DNA from: Phoronis australis
Taxonomy: Eukaryota > Phoronida > Phoronidae
NCBI GenBank assembly: GCA_002633005.1
Contig: NMRA01000419.1
Coordinates: forward strand, 218,770-282,769
Reading direction: 5' to 3'
DNA length: 64,000 nucleotides
Shown: positions 46,801-55,319 of the stretch, piece after piece
Layout of the letters: every line of letters starts with the position of its first letter
Position numbering within the stretch: position 1 is the stretch's first letter
Position numbers and translations under genes: made by a program
The notes under the pieces: model-generated
What the model was told of the DNA's origin: nothing
The model's input: the letters and a program-made list of their open reading frames with translations, nothing else
Databases searched by the model: none

Positions 46801-48178
46801 CATCATCAGTTGTGTCTCCCTTTGTATCGTACAGTGCCTTGATGTATCTTCATCATCAGTTGTGTCTCCCTTTGTATCGTACAGTGCCTTGATGTATCTT
46901 CATCATCAGTTGTGTCCTATGTATTGTTATTCAAGAAAGAGGAGCAACTGTCCATTTTCAGACAGTTCTGATTTGTGTGGTGCCCCCATGTGGCTATTTT
47001 CTTGGCTTTTGTGTCCGCTTGGTCTTATTTTCATACAAATTTGTTGGAAATGGCTTTTTACAACATTTTGGGTTTTGTTGTATAAAATTCCCACACGACC
47101 TGAATGCTTTCCATTTCTTCAAGAATGGTCTTTGGTTTATTTAAGGCCCATGTAGTGAATTTTGAGTTCATTCAATCCTAAACATTTCTAAGAATGATTG
47201 AACTTACTTTATTTTACCCTGACACTCTCTATTGAGACTTGTCTATACACCAGCAGTTGTTGAACTGGTGGTATTGAACATGTTACCAGTTGTGTGGATC
47301 AGATATGAACTGTGTCGGTAAAACATCTTTTAATGAATTTCATGTGTCATTTTATCTGAACTGTTGAATGTGTGTACAGTTGTTGTGTTGCAGTGGGTTA
47401 CTCAGCCTACTAAAACCAATTATTTAGGCTTAGCCTGATTTTGACCTATTGTTGCCGACCTTTTTGTTTTGTTGATGAGTCATGTCACTTGCCTGTAATG
47501 TGCTGTGACTGTTAAGTGTAAGTATGGTGAGAGCAAATCTTATCTTTTCCCGTGCTGTATGTTATTCCCTCTTTTCACCTGAATAATGGCTGTGGCTGTT
47601 AAGTGTAAGTATGGTGAGAGCAAATCTTATCTTTTCCCATGCTGTATGTTATTCCCTCTTTTCACCTGAATAATGGCTGTGGCTGTTAAGTGTAAGTATG
47701 GTGAGAGCAAATCTTATCTTTTCCCGTGCTGTATGTTATTCCCTCTTTTCACCTGAATAATGGCTGTGGCTGTTAAGTGTAAGTATGGTGAGAGCAAATC
47801 TTATCTTTTCCCGTGCTGTATGTTATTCCCTCTTTTCACCTGAATAATGGCTGTGGCTGTTAAGTGTAAGTATGGTGAGAGCAAATCTTATCTTTTCCCG
47901 TGCTGTATGTTATTCCCTCTTTTCACCTGAATAATGGCTGCTCTTGTCACATCTATTCAAGCGATGATATTTTACTTGTGTTTGTTTCCTTGTAGGCTAC
48001 CAAACAGTTGGTTCATCCCATTAGTAGTCAGTGTCTAGACTGTGACACCGGCAGTATGGAAGTGTTCATGTCCAAATGTGACAGTAACAAGGCCAGCCAA
48101 ATGTGGCAGTTTGAGAAAGTCAATACTAAAGAGGTGCAACAACTGTGGAACTCTGGCGAGAACCATATGATCAATTGA
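25645..48178 (+). CDS. GALNT10: Polypeptide N-acetylgalactosaminyltransferase, GALNT10 type (12 exons, 612 aa)
   Basis: Gene-level entry. Twelve exons join in phase to 1,839 nt. The enzyme transfers GalNAc from UDP-GalNAc to Ser/Thr in the Golgi, the first step of mucin-type O-glycosylation. Layout: short cytosolic tail and signal anchor (about residues 9-26), stem, GT27 catalytic domain (about 130-455) with the DSH metal motif (242-244), the SPVMAGGLF...IWGGEQ acceptor-site block (317-349) and His373 in CSRVGH, then a C-terminal ricin-type lectin domain (about 470-600) with CVD, CFD and CLDC repeats. The VTFLIRG-like spacing, RHP after DKISL.RSL and the HGMKGNQ lectin motif match vertebrate GALNT10 and fly PGANT6 rather than GALNT1/2 (comparison from memory). 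Length is close to the human protein (about 603). Every junction is GT-AG. The gene appears intact. Confidence 0.93.
25846..28275 (+). other. Intron 1
   Basis: Contains the repeat array at 26,110-27,135 and, near 27,715-27,760, sequence that recurs inverted near 40,660 (gcagcaaaataacggtagaat). Confidence 0.85.
26110..27135. mobile_element. Multi-module element with ctagtggc motifs, intron 1 copy
   Basis: Begins with a hairpin 'gcgcccacatatttatatgt' and ends 'ttgtgggcgcattt', so the ends are inverted. Several diverged modules repeat 'tatctcc-aaacc...aaatttgg' and 'gcgccacctagtggccattt'. Same family as 43,945-45,812. It has no coding frame. Confidence 0.75.
28276..28339 (+). CDS. GALNT10: GALNT10-type exon 2 (stem)
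   Basis: 64 nt between tttag and gtgggt, too short for ordinary ORF listing. Encodes [20 protein letters not shown] and Q; the KDWH segment matches the stem of human GALNT10. Starts phase 0, ends phase 1. Confidence 0.85.
29787..29893. repeat. 27-bp tandem repeat, about 4 copies
   Basis: Unit 'tattgccatcagctgacaat' plus 'gatcatg'. Confidence 0.95.
32736..34229. mobile_element. ~1.5-kb element with ~26-bp TIRs
   Basis: The left end TACCGTATTCGCCCTTATAA (32,736) and the inverted right end TACCGCGTTTGCCCTAATAA (from 34,229) match at 22 of 26 positions when extended to GCGCCC. Internal 'aagcgcccccccc' tracts flank both sides. Open frames of 65-80 codons inside show no transposase signature. Non-autonomous DNA transposon. 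Confidence 0.75.
34900..35044 (+). CDS. GALNT10: GALNT10-type exon 3
   Basis: 145 nt between ttatag and gtaagt. Contains [10 protein letters not shown], the [18 protein letters not shown] block conserved at the start of the GALNT catalytic region, and KDIRHP. Confidence 0.92.
35539..35705 (+). CDS. GALNT10: GALNT10-type exon 4 (start of GT-A fold)
   Basis: 167 nt between ggtag and gtaat. Encodes the first Rossmann-like strand [18 protein letters not shown], then [19 protein letters not shown], hallmarks of GT27. Phase 2 in, phase 1 out. Confidence 0.95.
35706..37584 (+). other. Intron 4, filled with repeat sequence
   Basis: Includes a perfect 13-bp inverted repeat (35,922-35,952; acttggcggaatt), repeated 'aaatggcgga' sequences and an internal ~110-bp duplication (36,640-36,755 against 36,955-37,070). 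No coding exon seen. Confidence 0.75.
35922..37185. mobile_element. Repeat element beginning cttggcggaatt
   Basis: Starts at a 13-bp hairpin; a partial match 'gattaattccaccaagt' near 37,162-37,178 may be the other end. Contains three AAnATGGCGG motifs. Confidence 0.5.
37585..37776 (+). CDS. GALNT10: GALNT10-type exon 5 (DSH catalytic motif)
   Basis: 192 nt between catag and gtaagc. [20 protein letters not shown] leads to [18 protein letters not shown]242 and H244 would bind Mn2+ and the UDP diphosphate. Vertebrate copies have Cys after DSH where this has Val. Confidence 0.96.
38406..38583 (+). CDS. GALNT10: GALNT10-type exon 6
   Basis: 178 nt between ttacag and gtaggt. [19 protein letters not shown] and [14 protein letters not shown] are GT27-conserved. 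Ends phase 2 (GA|), joining T AGT CCA of exon 7 to give PFD-SPVMAGG. Confidence 0.94.
39249..39366 (+). CDS. GALNT10: GALNT10-type exon 7 (acceptor-site block)
   Basis: 118 nt between ttgcag and gtattg. Encodes [20 protein letters not shown] and [19 protein letters not shown], the catalytic-centre block of GT27 enzymes. An almost identical second copy lies at 39,773-39,888. Confidence 0.95.
39773..39888 (+). pseudogene. Second copy of exon 7 next to a single N, probably an assembly duplicate
   Basis: Repeats 39,251-39,366 with one synonymous change (cta/ctt in EGLD) and continues into matching intron sequence with a 6-bp indel to about 40,070. Its left side begins at an N (39,772) with no acceptor, so it could not be spliced as written. 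Most likely a second haplotype or unmerged contig end. Confidence 0.8.
40377..40487 (+). CDS. GALNT10: GALNT10-type exon 8
   Basis: 111 nt between ttgcag and gtaggc. [20 protein letters not shown] carries the conserved His373 of the metal site. A second in-frame donor 27 bp downstream (exon end 40,514) would add VGIGDFVGK; the first donor is preferred because it gives the family's usual length. Confidence 0.93.
41707..41928 (+). CDS. GALNT10: GALNT10-type exon 9
   Basis: 222 nt between ttgtag and gtaaga, phase 0 both ends. [19 protein letters not shown] closes the catalytic domain; [19 protein letters not shown] and PPIEP form the linker to the lectin domain. Confidence 0.96.
41929..43365 (+). 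repeat. 41-bp minisatellite of acceptor-like units in intron 9
   Basis: From about 42,094 to 43,365, about 31 nearly identical 41-bp units 'gggtagtgacattgatacgt' + 'gtgtactcttattctgttata'. Each unit contains a pyrimidine-rich stretch ending ttatag. The last unit reads ctcttattctcctacag and is the splice acceptor of exon 10. Only A/G variation at one site (tgtGctc/tgtActc) distinguishes most copies. Confidence 0.97.
43366..43479 (+). CDS. GALNT10: GALNT10-type exon 10 (lectin alpha repeat)
   Basis: 114 nt between ctacag and gtgagt. GLCVDTK and LAPC are the alpha-repeat cysteines of the ricin-type domain. Its acceptor is the last, diverged unit of the 41-bp minisatellite just upstream. Confidence 0.9.
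43945..45812. mobile_element. Multi-module element with ctagtggc motifs, intron 10 copy
   Basis: About 1.9 kb of tandem diverged modules of the same family as 26,110-27,135. Both end with 'gtgggYgcatttca' then 'gcgttgctctKgtttta'. It has more modules than the intron 1 copy. Non-coding; ORFs inside are not genes. Confidence 0.75.
45960..46035 (-). mobile_element. tRNA-derived SINE
   Basis: Shares 'aaataaacagaaaaatcagg' and 'accccaactgggcatcgaat' with 8,600-8,660; minus-strand orientation. A second member of one family. Confidence 0.6.
46119..46262 (+). CDS. GALNT10: GALNT10-type exon 11 (lectin beta repeat)
   Basis: 144 nt between ttgcag and gtgagt. [25 protein letters not shown] is the beta-repeat, closely matching the GALNT10 lectin. 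Confidence 0.95.
46761..46916. repeat. 50-bp tandem repeat, 3 copies
   Basis: Unit 'tctccctttgtatcgtacag' + 'tgccttgatgtatcttcatc'; the first half resembles a 3' splice site. Confidence 0.95.
47514..47940. repeat. 87-bp tandem repeat, 5 copies, each with a donor consensus
   Basis: Starts at 47,514, 47,601, 47,688, 47,775 and 47,862. Each copy contains 'aagtgtaagtatggtgagag', with GTAAGTAT fully complementary to the U1 snRNA 5' end as usually drawn. Confidence 0.95.
47996..48178 (+). CDS. GALNT10: GALNT10-type exon 12 (lectin gamma repeat, stop)
   Basis: Starts after cttgtag in phase 0. [20 protein letters not shown] and MWQFEKVN are the gamma-repeat; ends at TGA 48,176-48,178. A candidate poly(A) signal ATTAAA lies at 48,685-48,690. 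Confidence 0.93.
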   Translation, partial: ATKQLVHPISSQCLDCDTGSMEVFMSKCDSNKASQMWQFEKVNTKEVQQLWNSGENHMIN

Positions 48179-49033
48179 TGGGCATGGTGGCAAGGTTAGG
48201 CGTGTCTGCGTATTTGTACCCGCTAACTGGTTTGCATGTTATCATTGGTTGGAGTTTTTGCAGCTATCATTTTGCCAAACTTTGTCACAAATTAAGTTAC
48301 ATTTTTTACTGATTTGAACTTGAAGCACAGTAATTGCCTCTATTGTCTAAGACTTGTGACTCAGTGCAATATCCTGACAAACATTGTATTTGATCATTAG
48401 CAGGTAAACTGATGAGTGTATAGAAAGACTTTGTTATCTATAGGTTACCACTTTATTCACAAAAGCAAATATTCATAGATTTGGTTTACTTGCTAGCTGA
48501 CTTATGTTTGCTATGAGTTGGTTTGAGTAGTTACTAGCTATTATTTAGACATGATTATGTAAAGTGTACATAGTGTTGTGTAGGAGATGCTATGTTTACT
48601 TATTGCCATACCGCCGGGGGGGGGGCACATGTTCTCACTGCCTTGATCATTACTTACATGCCACAGAACTGATAACTTGGGATAATTAAAGCTGCTCTGT
48701 ACCACGCTTTCAACACTGTATAAAACATGACTTATAACTGAAATCCTTTGAGCTGTGGGTGTCCTAGCATACCATTGCACTGTTCTGGTGTTGTCCAGGA
48801 AAAAGTTAAAACTATTTTTATAGCTACCATTAACCTGTATTCCATCAATTAATGAACATCTGAATCATAGGGCACATACTCCTATAAAGCTCTTCATACT
48901 CAGATGACAAGTGGTTTTGGAGCTTTCAAAGAACTTCCAGTTCATAATTGCTGGAGACCAAGACTGCCACATAGAATAGTCCGTTGTTGCAACAATTTGG
49001 GTTGGGAAGAAGTAACTAGACTCTATAATGGCT

Positions 49034-50130
49034 TAGAATTTTGCAGACACAACAGGCCATTTGAAATTCACATGCAGGGTCAGTGGAAGTAGTTCTTTTT
49101 GAACTCTGCTCTCAGTCATGCAACTGTCCCAGTTGGACTGTGTAACTAAACACAGCTTGACAAAAAGTTTGCCTTCCTTGCTGACAAGACAAGTGTGTTA
49201 TTGCACCCTGTACATCAGTGAATAGCCAAGCGCAGAATGATGTAGAGTCATTGAGCTTGGACTGGAGTTAAAACGAACCGCCTGTTTTTCCCAGTCCAGA
49301 AAAATCTTTGTAGTAGAGTTAGGGACAGGAACATTGAGACCATTTTTATCACTGTAAGTCGAGGGATGGAAACAGTGTTGGACCTTTTGGATGCATGTGT
49401 GGAGTTTAGGAGTACAGGATTGATAGCATGGATTTGCTGATTCATTACTAGGTTATAGGGATCATAGCCGAAATTTAGAGGCATAGGTTGTCTGATTCAG
49501 GACTAGGTTATAGGGGATCGTAGCCGAAATTTAGAGGCATAGTTTGTCTGATTCAGGACTAGGNTAGAATTTTGCAGACACAACAGGCCATTTGAAATTC
49601 ACATGCAGGGTCAGTGGAAGTAGTTCTTTTTGAACTCTGCCCTCAGCCATGCAACTGTCCCAGTTGGACTGTGTAACTAAACACAGCTTGACAAAAGATC
49701 TGCCTTCCTAGCTGACAATACAAGTGTGTTATTGCCCCCTGTACATCAGTGAATAGCCAAGCGCAGAATGATGTAGAGTCATTGAGCTTGGACTGGAGTT
49801 AAACGAACCGCCTGTTTTTCCCAGTCCAGAAAAATCTTTGTAGTAGAGTTAGGGACAGGAACATTGAGACCATTTTTATCACTGTAAGTCGAGGGATGGA
49901 AACAATGTTGGACCTTTTGGATGCATGTGTGGAGTTTAGGGGTACAGGATTGATAGCATGGATTTGCTGATTCATTACTAGGTTATAGGGGATCATAGCC
50001 GAAATTCAGAGGCATAGGTTGTCTGATTCAGGACTAGGTTATAGGGGATCATAGCCGAAATTTAGAGGCATAGTTTGTCTGATTCAGGACTAGGTTATAG
50101 GGGATCATAGCCGAAATTTAGAGGCATAGG
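49034..50130. repeat. ~531-bp duplication around a single N
   Basis: 49,034-49,563 is repeated from 49,565 with small differences; the copies meet at N 49,564. Likely an assembly artefact, as at 24,001 and 39,772. Within it, a ~55-bp unit 'ataggggatcatagccgaaa' is itself repeated. Confidence 0.9.
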
Positions 50131-50374
50131 TTGTCTGATTTATGTTTTTATTGTATTTTTGATGGAAAGGCATTTGTGTAGCCACTTAAAACTCGTCCTG
50201 TGTCAGAAGCTCAAATCTGTTACCAAAGTAATTTTAGATTACTTTAATTGTTGTGATACAGTTAGTAATAGTTATCAATTAGGGAGTTTTATTGTTGTTT
50301 AAATGAACTCAGTCGAGTGTGATGCTGTAATTATAATGTGCAATTGTGAATTTTCTTAGGTATTTATTGACAAC

Positions 50375-50512
50375 ATTGCAATATGTATACAGGTATAGTG
50401 TATTGGCAATATTGTTATACGTATACAGGTATAGTGTATTGGCAATATTGTTATACGTATACAGATATAATGTATTGGCAATGTTGTTATATGTATACAG
50501 ATATAGTGTGTT
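50375..50512. repeat. ~36-bp tandem repeat, 4 copies
   Basis: Unit 'gtatacaggtatagtgtatt' + 'ggcaatattgttatac'. Confidence 0.9.
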
Positions 50513-52169
50513 GTAGCTTCAGTTTATGATTATATAACATTCACTATGCCATTGTTGCTCTTCCAAGTTTTACCTTTGTTATAGTGTAGATCCTTTGTAC
50601 AGAACCATAATTTGTATTGGTAGTTTTGTTTCCAATATGTGATGATTTTATTCGCTTACCATATTCAACCTGGGTCACTCCCATAATCTGTGAGAAAATA
50701 CATTACTCTGCAAAGTTTTCTCTGAAAGAAACATGAAATGGTTTTTTGGCTCATGCTAACTCTAATATTATCCTAGGAGTGTTAAAAAATGGTGAAAGCA
50801 TTTTCGTAATCAGGATGTACTCATTGTGTGCCTCATGTTTCCAGCCAAAAGATGGGGCTGCATAAAAACTGGGTCAGGCTAGTCAACTACTGTGTCATTG
50901 CTCCATTCTATAGGCTAAGACCCTTACAGCAATGGTTACAATGTGCCAATGTTTATCTCTTGCATGAGAAGTCTGTGGTCAAGGTGGAGCATGAATCTGA
51001 GTGGTGACACCCATCCCCAACTTCTCATTTTTATGGATCATACTTAGCTTAACTCCATCCTCTATTTTTAGTTCCCCACCTTAAGCATCCTGGTGGTAAC
51101 GCTAATAAGTGCGCTGCATACATGTATACTGCATACAAGTATATCTTCTTACTGAGTTCAGTTAGCAGGCATTGTCTCTGAGTCATCACATCTGAGTGTT
51201 GAGAGGTAACTAGTGTAGGCTGTTATGAAAATTTGAGAAGTCTGGATGGGTGTTTACTGGAATGCTCACATAGATAGCTTCACTGTTTTAATGCCCATGA
51301 AACTACACAACCACATCATGGCTCTTCTTCAGTAAAAATTGATCATTTTCCCTCCCAAATGTGGCAAAGTGTCTCTCCCAAACGTGGCAAAGTGTCTCTG
51401 AAGCTGATTGCCATAAGGTAACTTAGTTGCGTATTTTTGGGAGCTAAAATTGTCGTGAGAGGAGCGTTCATAATGACACTTTTAATAAGTCAGCTTGATG
51501 TATGTACTGAGGGGTAGAGTTAAGTTAAGCATGGAGTTTCAAAGTGAAATTTGGGCACTAACCCAGATGAATACGGTAGTCTTCTACCACTACTTAAAGA
51601 CATGTACTTCTACTACTTCTAGTACTTACAGTCAGTCTTCTAATTATAGACTTTACTAATTATAATTGTGGCCCAAACTTACCTGTATAGCAAACTTAAG
51701 TTTTCAGCAGGCAGCCGGAACACATTGGCACTGATGGGCGATATCCCAAATTTTTATGGTATTTAATACTTAAATAGTGTGTGCCCCATATCAAGAAATT
51801 CTACTACTTAACTACTGGTACTTTTATTCAGAGTTCTAATTATAGACTTATTTTACTATTTATATATGTGGCCCAAACTTAGATACATAGCAGACTTTGA
51901 AGTTTTCAGCCAGCAGCCAAAACACTCATGAGCACTTCTGGGTGATATTACAAAATTTTACTGTGTGCACCATATTAAGAAATTCTTACGGGTGCTTTTC
52001 CTTCAGTGTGGTTGTACTGGGTGGCAGGGACAAGTCCTATTCCTTCAGTGGGTTTGTGCTGGATGGCAGGGACTGTCCTGTAGTCTAGTCTAAGGAGCCT
52101 TAGAGCGTGGCGTCCTGACTTGTAGAAATAGATGATTACCTCGAGAAGCAGTTTTTAGTATGGGTGAGG

Positions 52170-52250
52170 ATGCAGTGTGGCATAGTTTTTAAGTGTCCGC
52201 TTCCTTTACTCAAGGTCGTGGGTTCGATAACCACTAGGACACACTGCTAG
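52170..52250 (+). mobile_element. tRNA-like SINE head
   Basis: 'gtgtggcatagtttttaagt' (box A) and 'gtgggttcgataaccac' (box B) at tRNA-like spacing; the ends do not form a full acceptor stem. Confidence 0.5.
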
Positions 52251-52414
52251 ACCCTTGAGTCAGGTCTCTAACTCTTCAGCTCAGTTTCAACTATATATTA
52301 ACAAAACATAAAATTGGTTCCAGGTGATCAGTGCAATTGGCCAACCTGAGCAACAGCGCACGTCTGGTACACCTTGTACCAGACCGCCTGCAATTAGTAT
52401 TTTATGGGTTACCC

Positions 52415-52610
52415 ACAGTGGCGGATTTAAGGGGGGCCAAGGGGACCATGACCCCCCTAAAATTCTCCCGTATTCCATTTGGCACTTCGGAGGTGCTAAT
52501 GTCTGATGGGCTAATAATCCGGCCTTCCCCCTGACTTACTCCTGGATCATCCCCTGAGACAACCTTTGCATTAGTAGTAGTATTATTATCACCCGCCAAA
52601 TGCTAAGGGG
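52415..52610. mobile_element. Remnant of TIR element (ggcggat end)
   Basis: 'cagtggcggatttaaggggg' resembles the terminus of the element at 12,057-12,240; the other end was not resolved. Confidence 0.4.
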
Positions 52611-53935
52611 GTTGTGGACATGGTGGCCGTCTGTGTGATTCCATCCTTACAGAGAATAAAAAGTTATACATACAAAGTGCTGTACTGCGTTTTCCTAAAT
52701 TTTGACCTGTTCTTTGATGTTCACGAATCCATGTGAGAAAATTGTTTTTTTCTGTACGTAACTCGTTCTACATTTTAAAAGGGATTTCGGCCAAACTTTC
52801 AAAAACGTATGATTGTGAAGTGCCCGTATCACGTATCATCGCCATTTTGTGATACCTTAGTATTTTCCTAAGTTTTGCCCAGTCGCTCATCTATGAAGTC
52901 TTTTGAGTGCAAGTCCAACACAGTCTTTGGCGGGGATATTTCTGTCTCTGACAGCCTTGTTTATACTTTTGTTATGTAAAGTTTGTAATTATTGAATGGA
53001 ATTAATTAATGTTGAGCAGTTTAGAGACGTGATTTTTAGTTTGAAGTAAACACAGTAGTTATCCAAATAAACGGGAGTGTCTACTACTGATACACCAAAC
53101 TGCCAATAGTGCTTATTCATTTTTGTTACACTTCTAGAAACTTTCCATTCTGGCTAATTCTCGAAAAAACTCTACTCCGGGCGTTTTGGCGAAATCGCGA
53201 CAAGACGCCTGATATTTTCATACACAAATAAACAATTGGAGGCTAAACATAGTAATTCCGACTCCAATTCGGCAAAAGTTCTATTTTATTGTGACAACGG
53301 CTCTGCCCGATTGCCAAATAATTTTGGCAACATCTTCGTTGAGTCGGACAGAGTGTGATCGAATTCCATACAGTTTGATTTATTTTGAAATGGGTTGTAT
53401 TGGCAAAGTAGTGTGTGAGGTTAACCTGTGGTATTGTATTGCATTTCATGTTGGGGATGTGTGACATTGTTAATATTTTGACATGTACATGTATTGGCAC
53501 GAATAAATTATCTTTGGGAATTGAAGTCTTGTTATGGTATGGGTCAACCTGGGGAATCATATTGGTGGTAGTTACAAGAGGATGGAAAAGTGTGTACTAA
53601 GCTTAACTTAGCTGATGTATTTGTCAACTTTGTCGTGCTTGTGTTCTTATTCTCAAATCACAAACAGTTCATTTACGGTCTTTGCATTTAGAACTCTTTC
53701 TGAATATAAAATGCGTGCCTGGGGTCACTTGTCGTATCTTGTTCTACGTCATTCCTCAGTTTCCATATTGACTACATGTGAACCAACGAAATCGAAACAT
53801 TCTCCATTTGCGGCGAGTACCCGTGTGGGCTGTCGCCCTCCGCCTTTATATAAACCTTCGTGTGCTTGTTCTTAGTCCGTCACTCTAGCTTTCGGCCGCC
53901 GCGACAGATATCGGCTGCATCTCACGCGCTCTCAC

Positions 53936-54005
53936 CTGATCTCTTTCTGCAACAGTCTTCACTTTTGTGCTGATAGACACAGGATACGTCACCAACGGAG
54001 CAAGT
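53936..54005 (-). CDS. Candidate exon of an unrecognised minus-strand gene
   Basis: 70 nt between a good acceptor (atttcag, rc of 54,006-54,012) and a good donor (gtgagag, rc of 53,929-53,935). Two frames are open. The one in phase with the exon at 54,235-54,336 begins TCSVGDVSCVYQ; the other reads LAPLVTYPVSISTKVKT and looks more protein-like but would need an unseen exon or phase change. Kept at low confidence for that reason. Confidence 0.4.
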
Positions 54006-54234
54006 CTGAAATAAAAATATGTTATCACAGTTTCTCTTTTATTGTAAGGTCATTAGAATTTAAACAATGTTTACTGTATCCGTCTGTTGTAGCGCACGTC
54101 GTGAAGGAATGCTTCTGGTTTCATTCATCTCGAACGGTGCTGATCCCAAGTGGTCCGAGTATCGAGATCTCAATGGAAATCTGAGCTACCGATCAAATAC
54201 TCTACGTTGATATTGTGCATTCATAGGAACTCAC

Positions 54235-54336
54235 CGACGTCATCACGTCTTTGTCTACCTTTCTAACAATTGTCATCGATGCCTCACCATTTTCGTAGAT
54301 TTCCGTCAGGGTGTTGTCGCTGAATGTCACTGTTGC
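54235..54336 (-). CDS. Exon of an unrecognised minus-strand gene
   Basis: 102 nt (34 codons, phase 0-0) between ttctag and gtgagt. Only one frame is open. It reads ATVTFSDNTLTEIYENGEAS then MTIVRKVDKDVMTS, with alternating polar and hydrophobic residues as in beta-strands. It joins in phase with the upstream exon at 54,780-54,827. Calx-beta and beta-hairpin families both have this kind of pattern; I cannot choose between them. Confidence 0.65.
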
Positions 54337-54779
54337 CTAGAATATGATGAAATCGTCCACGAAACGTAAGCCTGACTATTTTTTCTTAACGAGAAAATCG
54401 GAGGAAGTTTTGACTAATATTTTACGCGTTACATGGTGGATATTCTGTCAATTTCAACGAGTGTTTTTATGCAAATTGGTCATTACCAAATTTTTTGTTA
54501 TTTTGCAATATCTCCGTTTCATGACACTTTTACTTGGTCCGTACGACAAACCCATATTCAAAATAAACCTTGCTGCTTATGAATATTAAAATGCACAGAA
54601 TAGCATTGATTCCTCTACGGATTGCAAAAGCACTAACCATAAGTGCTTGAAGTACGAGTTTGAGTTTTAAATATTCTACATTTGCGTTGACCAAGTTTCT
54701 TTGAAGTTTTCGACGGAAGAACATCACTGTAACCAATTACAAAAGTAACTCTGAACGCCGTTTTCCCTCCTGTTGTCAC

Positions 54780-54827
54780 CTTTCCGATTAATCTCCACGG
54801 CATAGTCACGATGGATGTTGCATCGTA
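54780..54827 (-). CDS. Exon of an unrecognised minus-strand gene
   Basis: 48 nt (16 codons) between ttatag and gtgaca, phase 0-0, reading YDATSIVTMPWRLIGK. Its phases match the exons on both sides, which supports all three. Confidence 0.6.
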
Positions 54828-55140
54828 CTATAAGTCAGTGTAACAGTGATCAAAACGGAATTCAGAAAATGTATACCAGAGGTACCGTGACGGGAGGTGC
54901 GCAATACTGCGGTAATGAGAAACTGAAAACGTTGTCGACTGACCACACGAAACTCGATTTTACATTTTCATTGGTTTCGGTTTTGCTGAAAAATCTCACC
55001 AAACATAACCCGCTAAAGTAGTACTGAGACTTAGGAGGAGACCTTAGTCATTTCTGGTTGCGAAATGTTGGCCTTTTAAAACGCTGTCTTAAGTTTTATT
55101 TCCGCAGCCTGAATTTATGTACATATATAAGAGTACTCAC

Positions 55141-55319
55141 CCGCTGCCCTTGAGGGGTCACTGTTTCTTTCCCGAGTTCGAAGGTTAGTTGTGGAACAAA
55201 CATGTGAAATGTTTTGTACTTGTTTTTATTACATGCATAGTTTAAGAATGTTACATCGTCAGGCTCCGACATTTTTTTCGCTACAAGCTCATCAGTCACT
55301 GGGCCCTTGTCGGCAAATC
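55141..55319 (-). CDS. Exon of an unrecognised minus-strand gene
   Basis: 179 nt between ttgtag and gtgagt; enters in phase 1, leaves in phase 0. The single open frame runs 59 codons from FADKGPVTDELVAKK through NYACNKNKYKTFHMFVPQL to ETVTPQGQR. One cysteine, mixed charge, no membrane segment. The start of the gene was not found; it lies above 55,319. No protein family recognised. Confidence 0.65.

Larger units (their letters stand above)
46263..47995 (+). other. Intron 11, with two tandem arrays
   Basis: Three copies of a 50-bp unit (46,761-46,916) and five copies of an 87-bp unit (47,514-47,940) occupy much of it. Confidence 0.9.
48179..53935. other. 3' flank and intergenic DNA; no further gene recognised
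   Basis: Probable 3' UTR just after 48,178, then repeats: a ~531-bp duplication, 36-bp repeats, a ~200-bp duplication (about 51,590-51,780 against 51,810-51,985), a tRNA-like SINE and a TIR-element end. A 105-codon minus frame (53,243-53,560) is Cys/Asn-rich and could be a further exon of the minus-strand gene, but splice support is weak. Confidence 0.5.
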
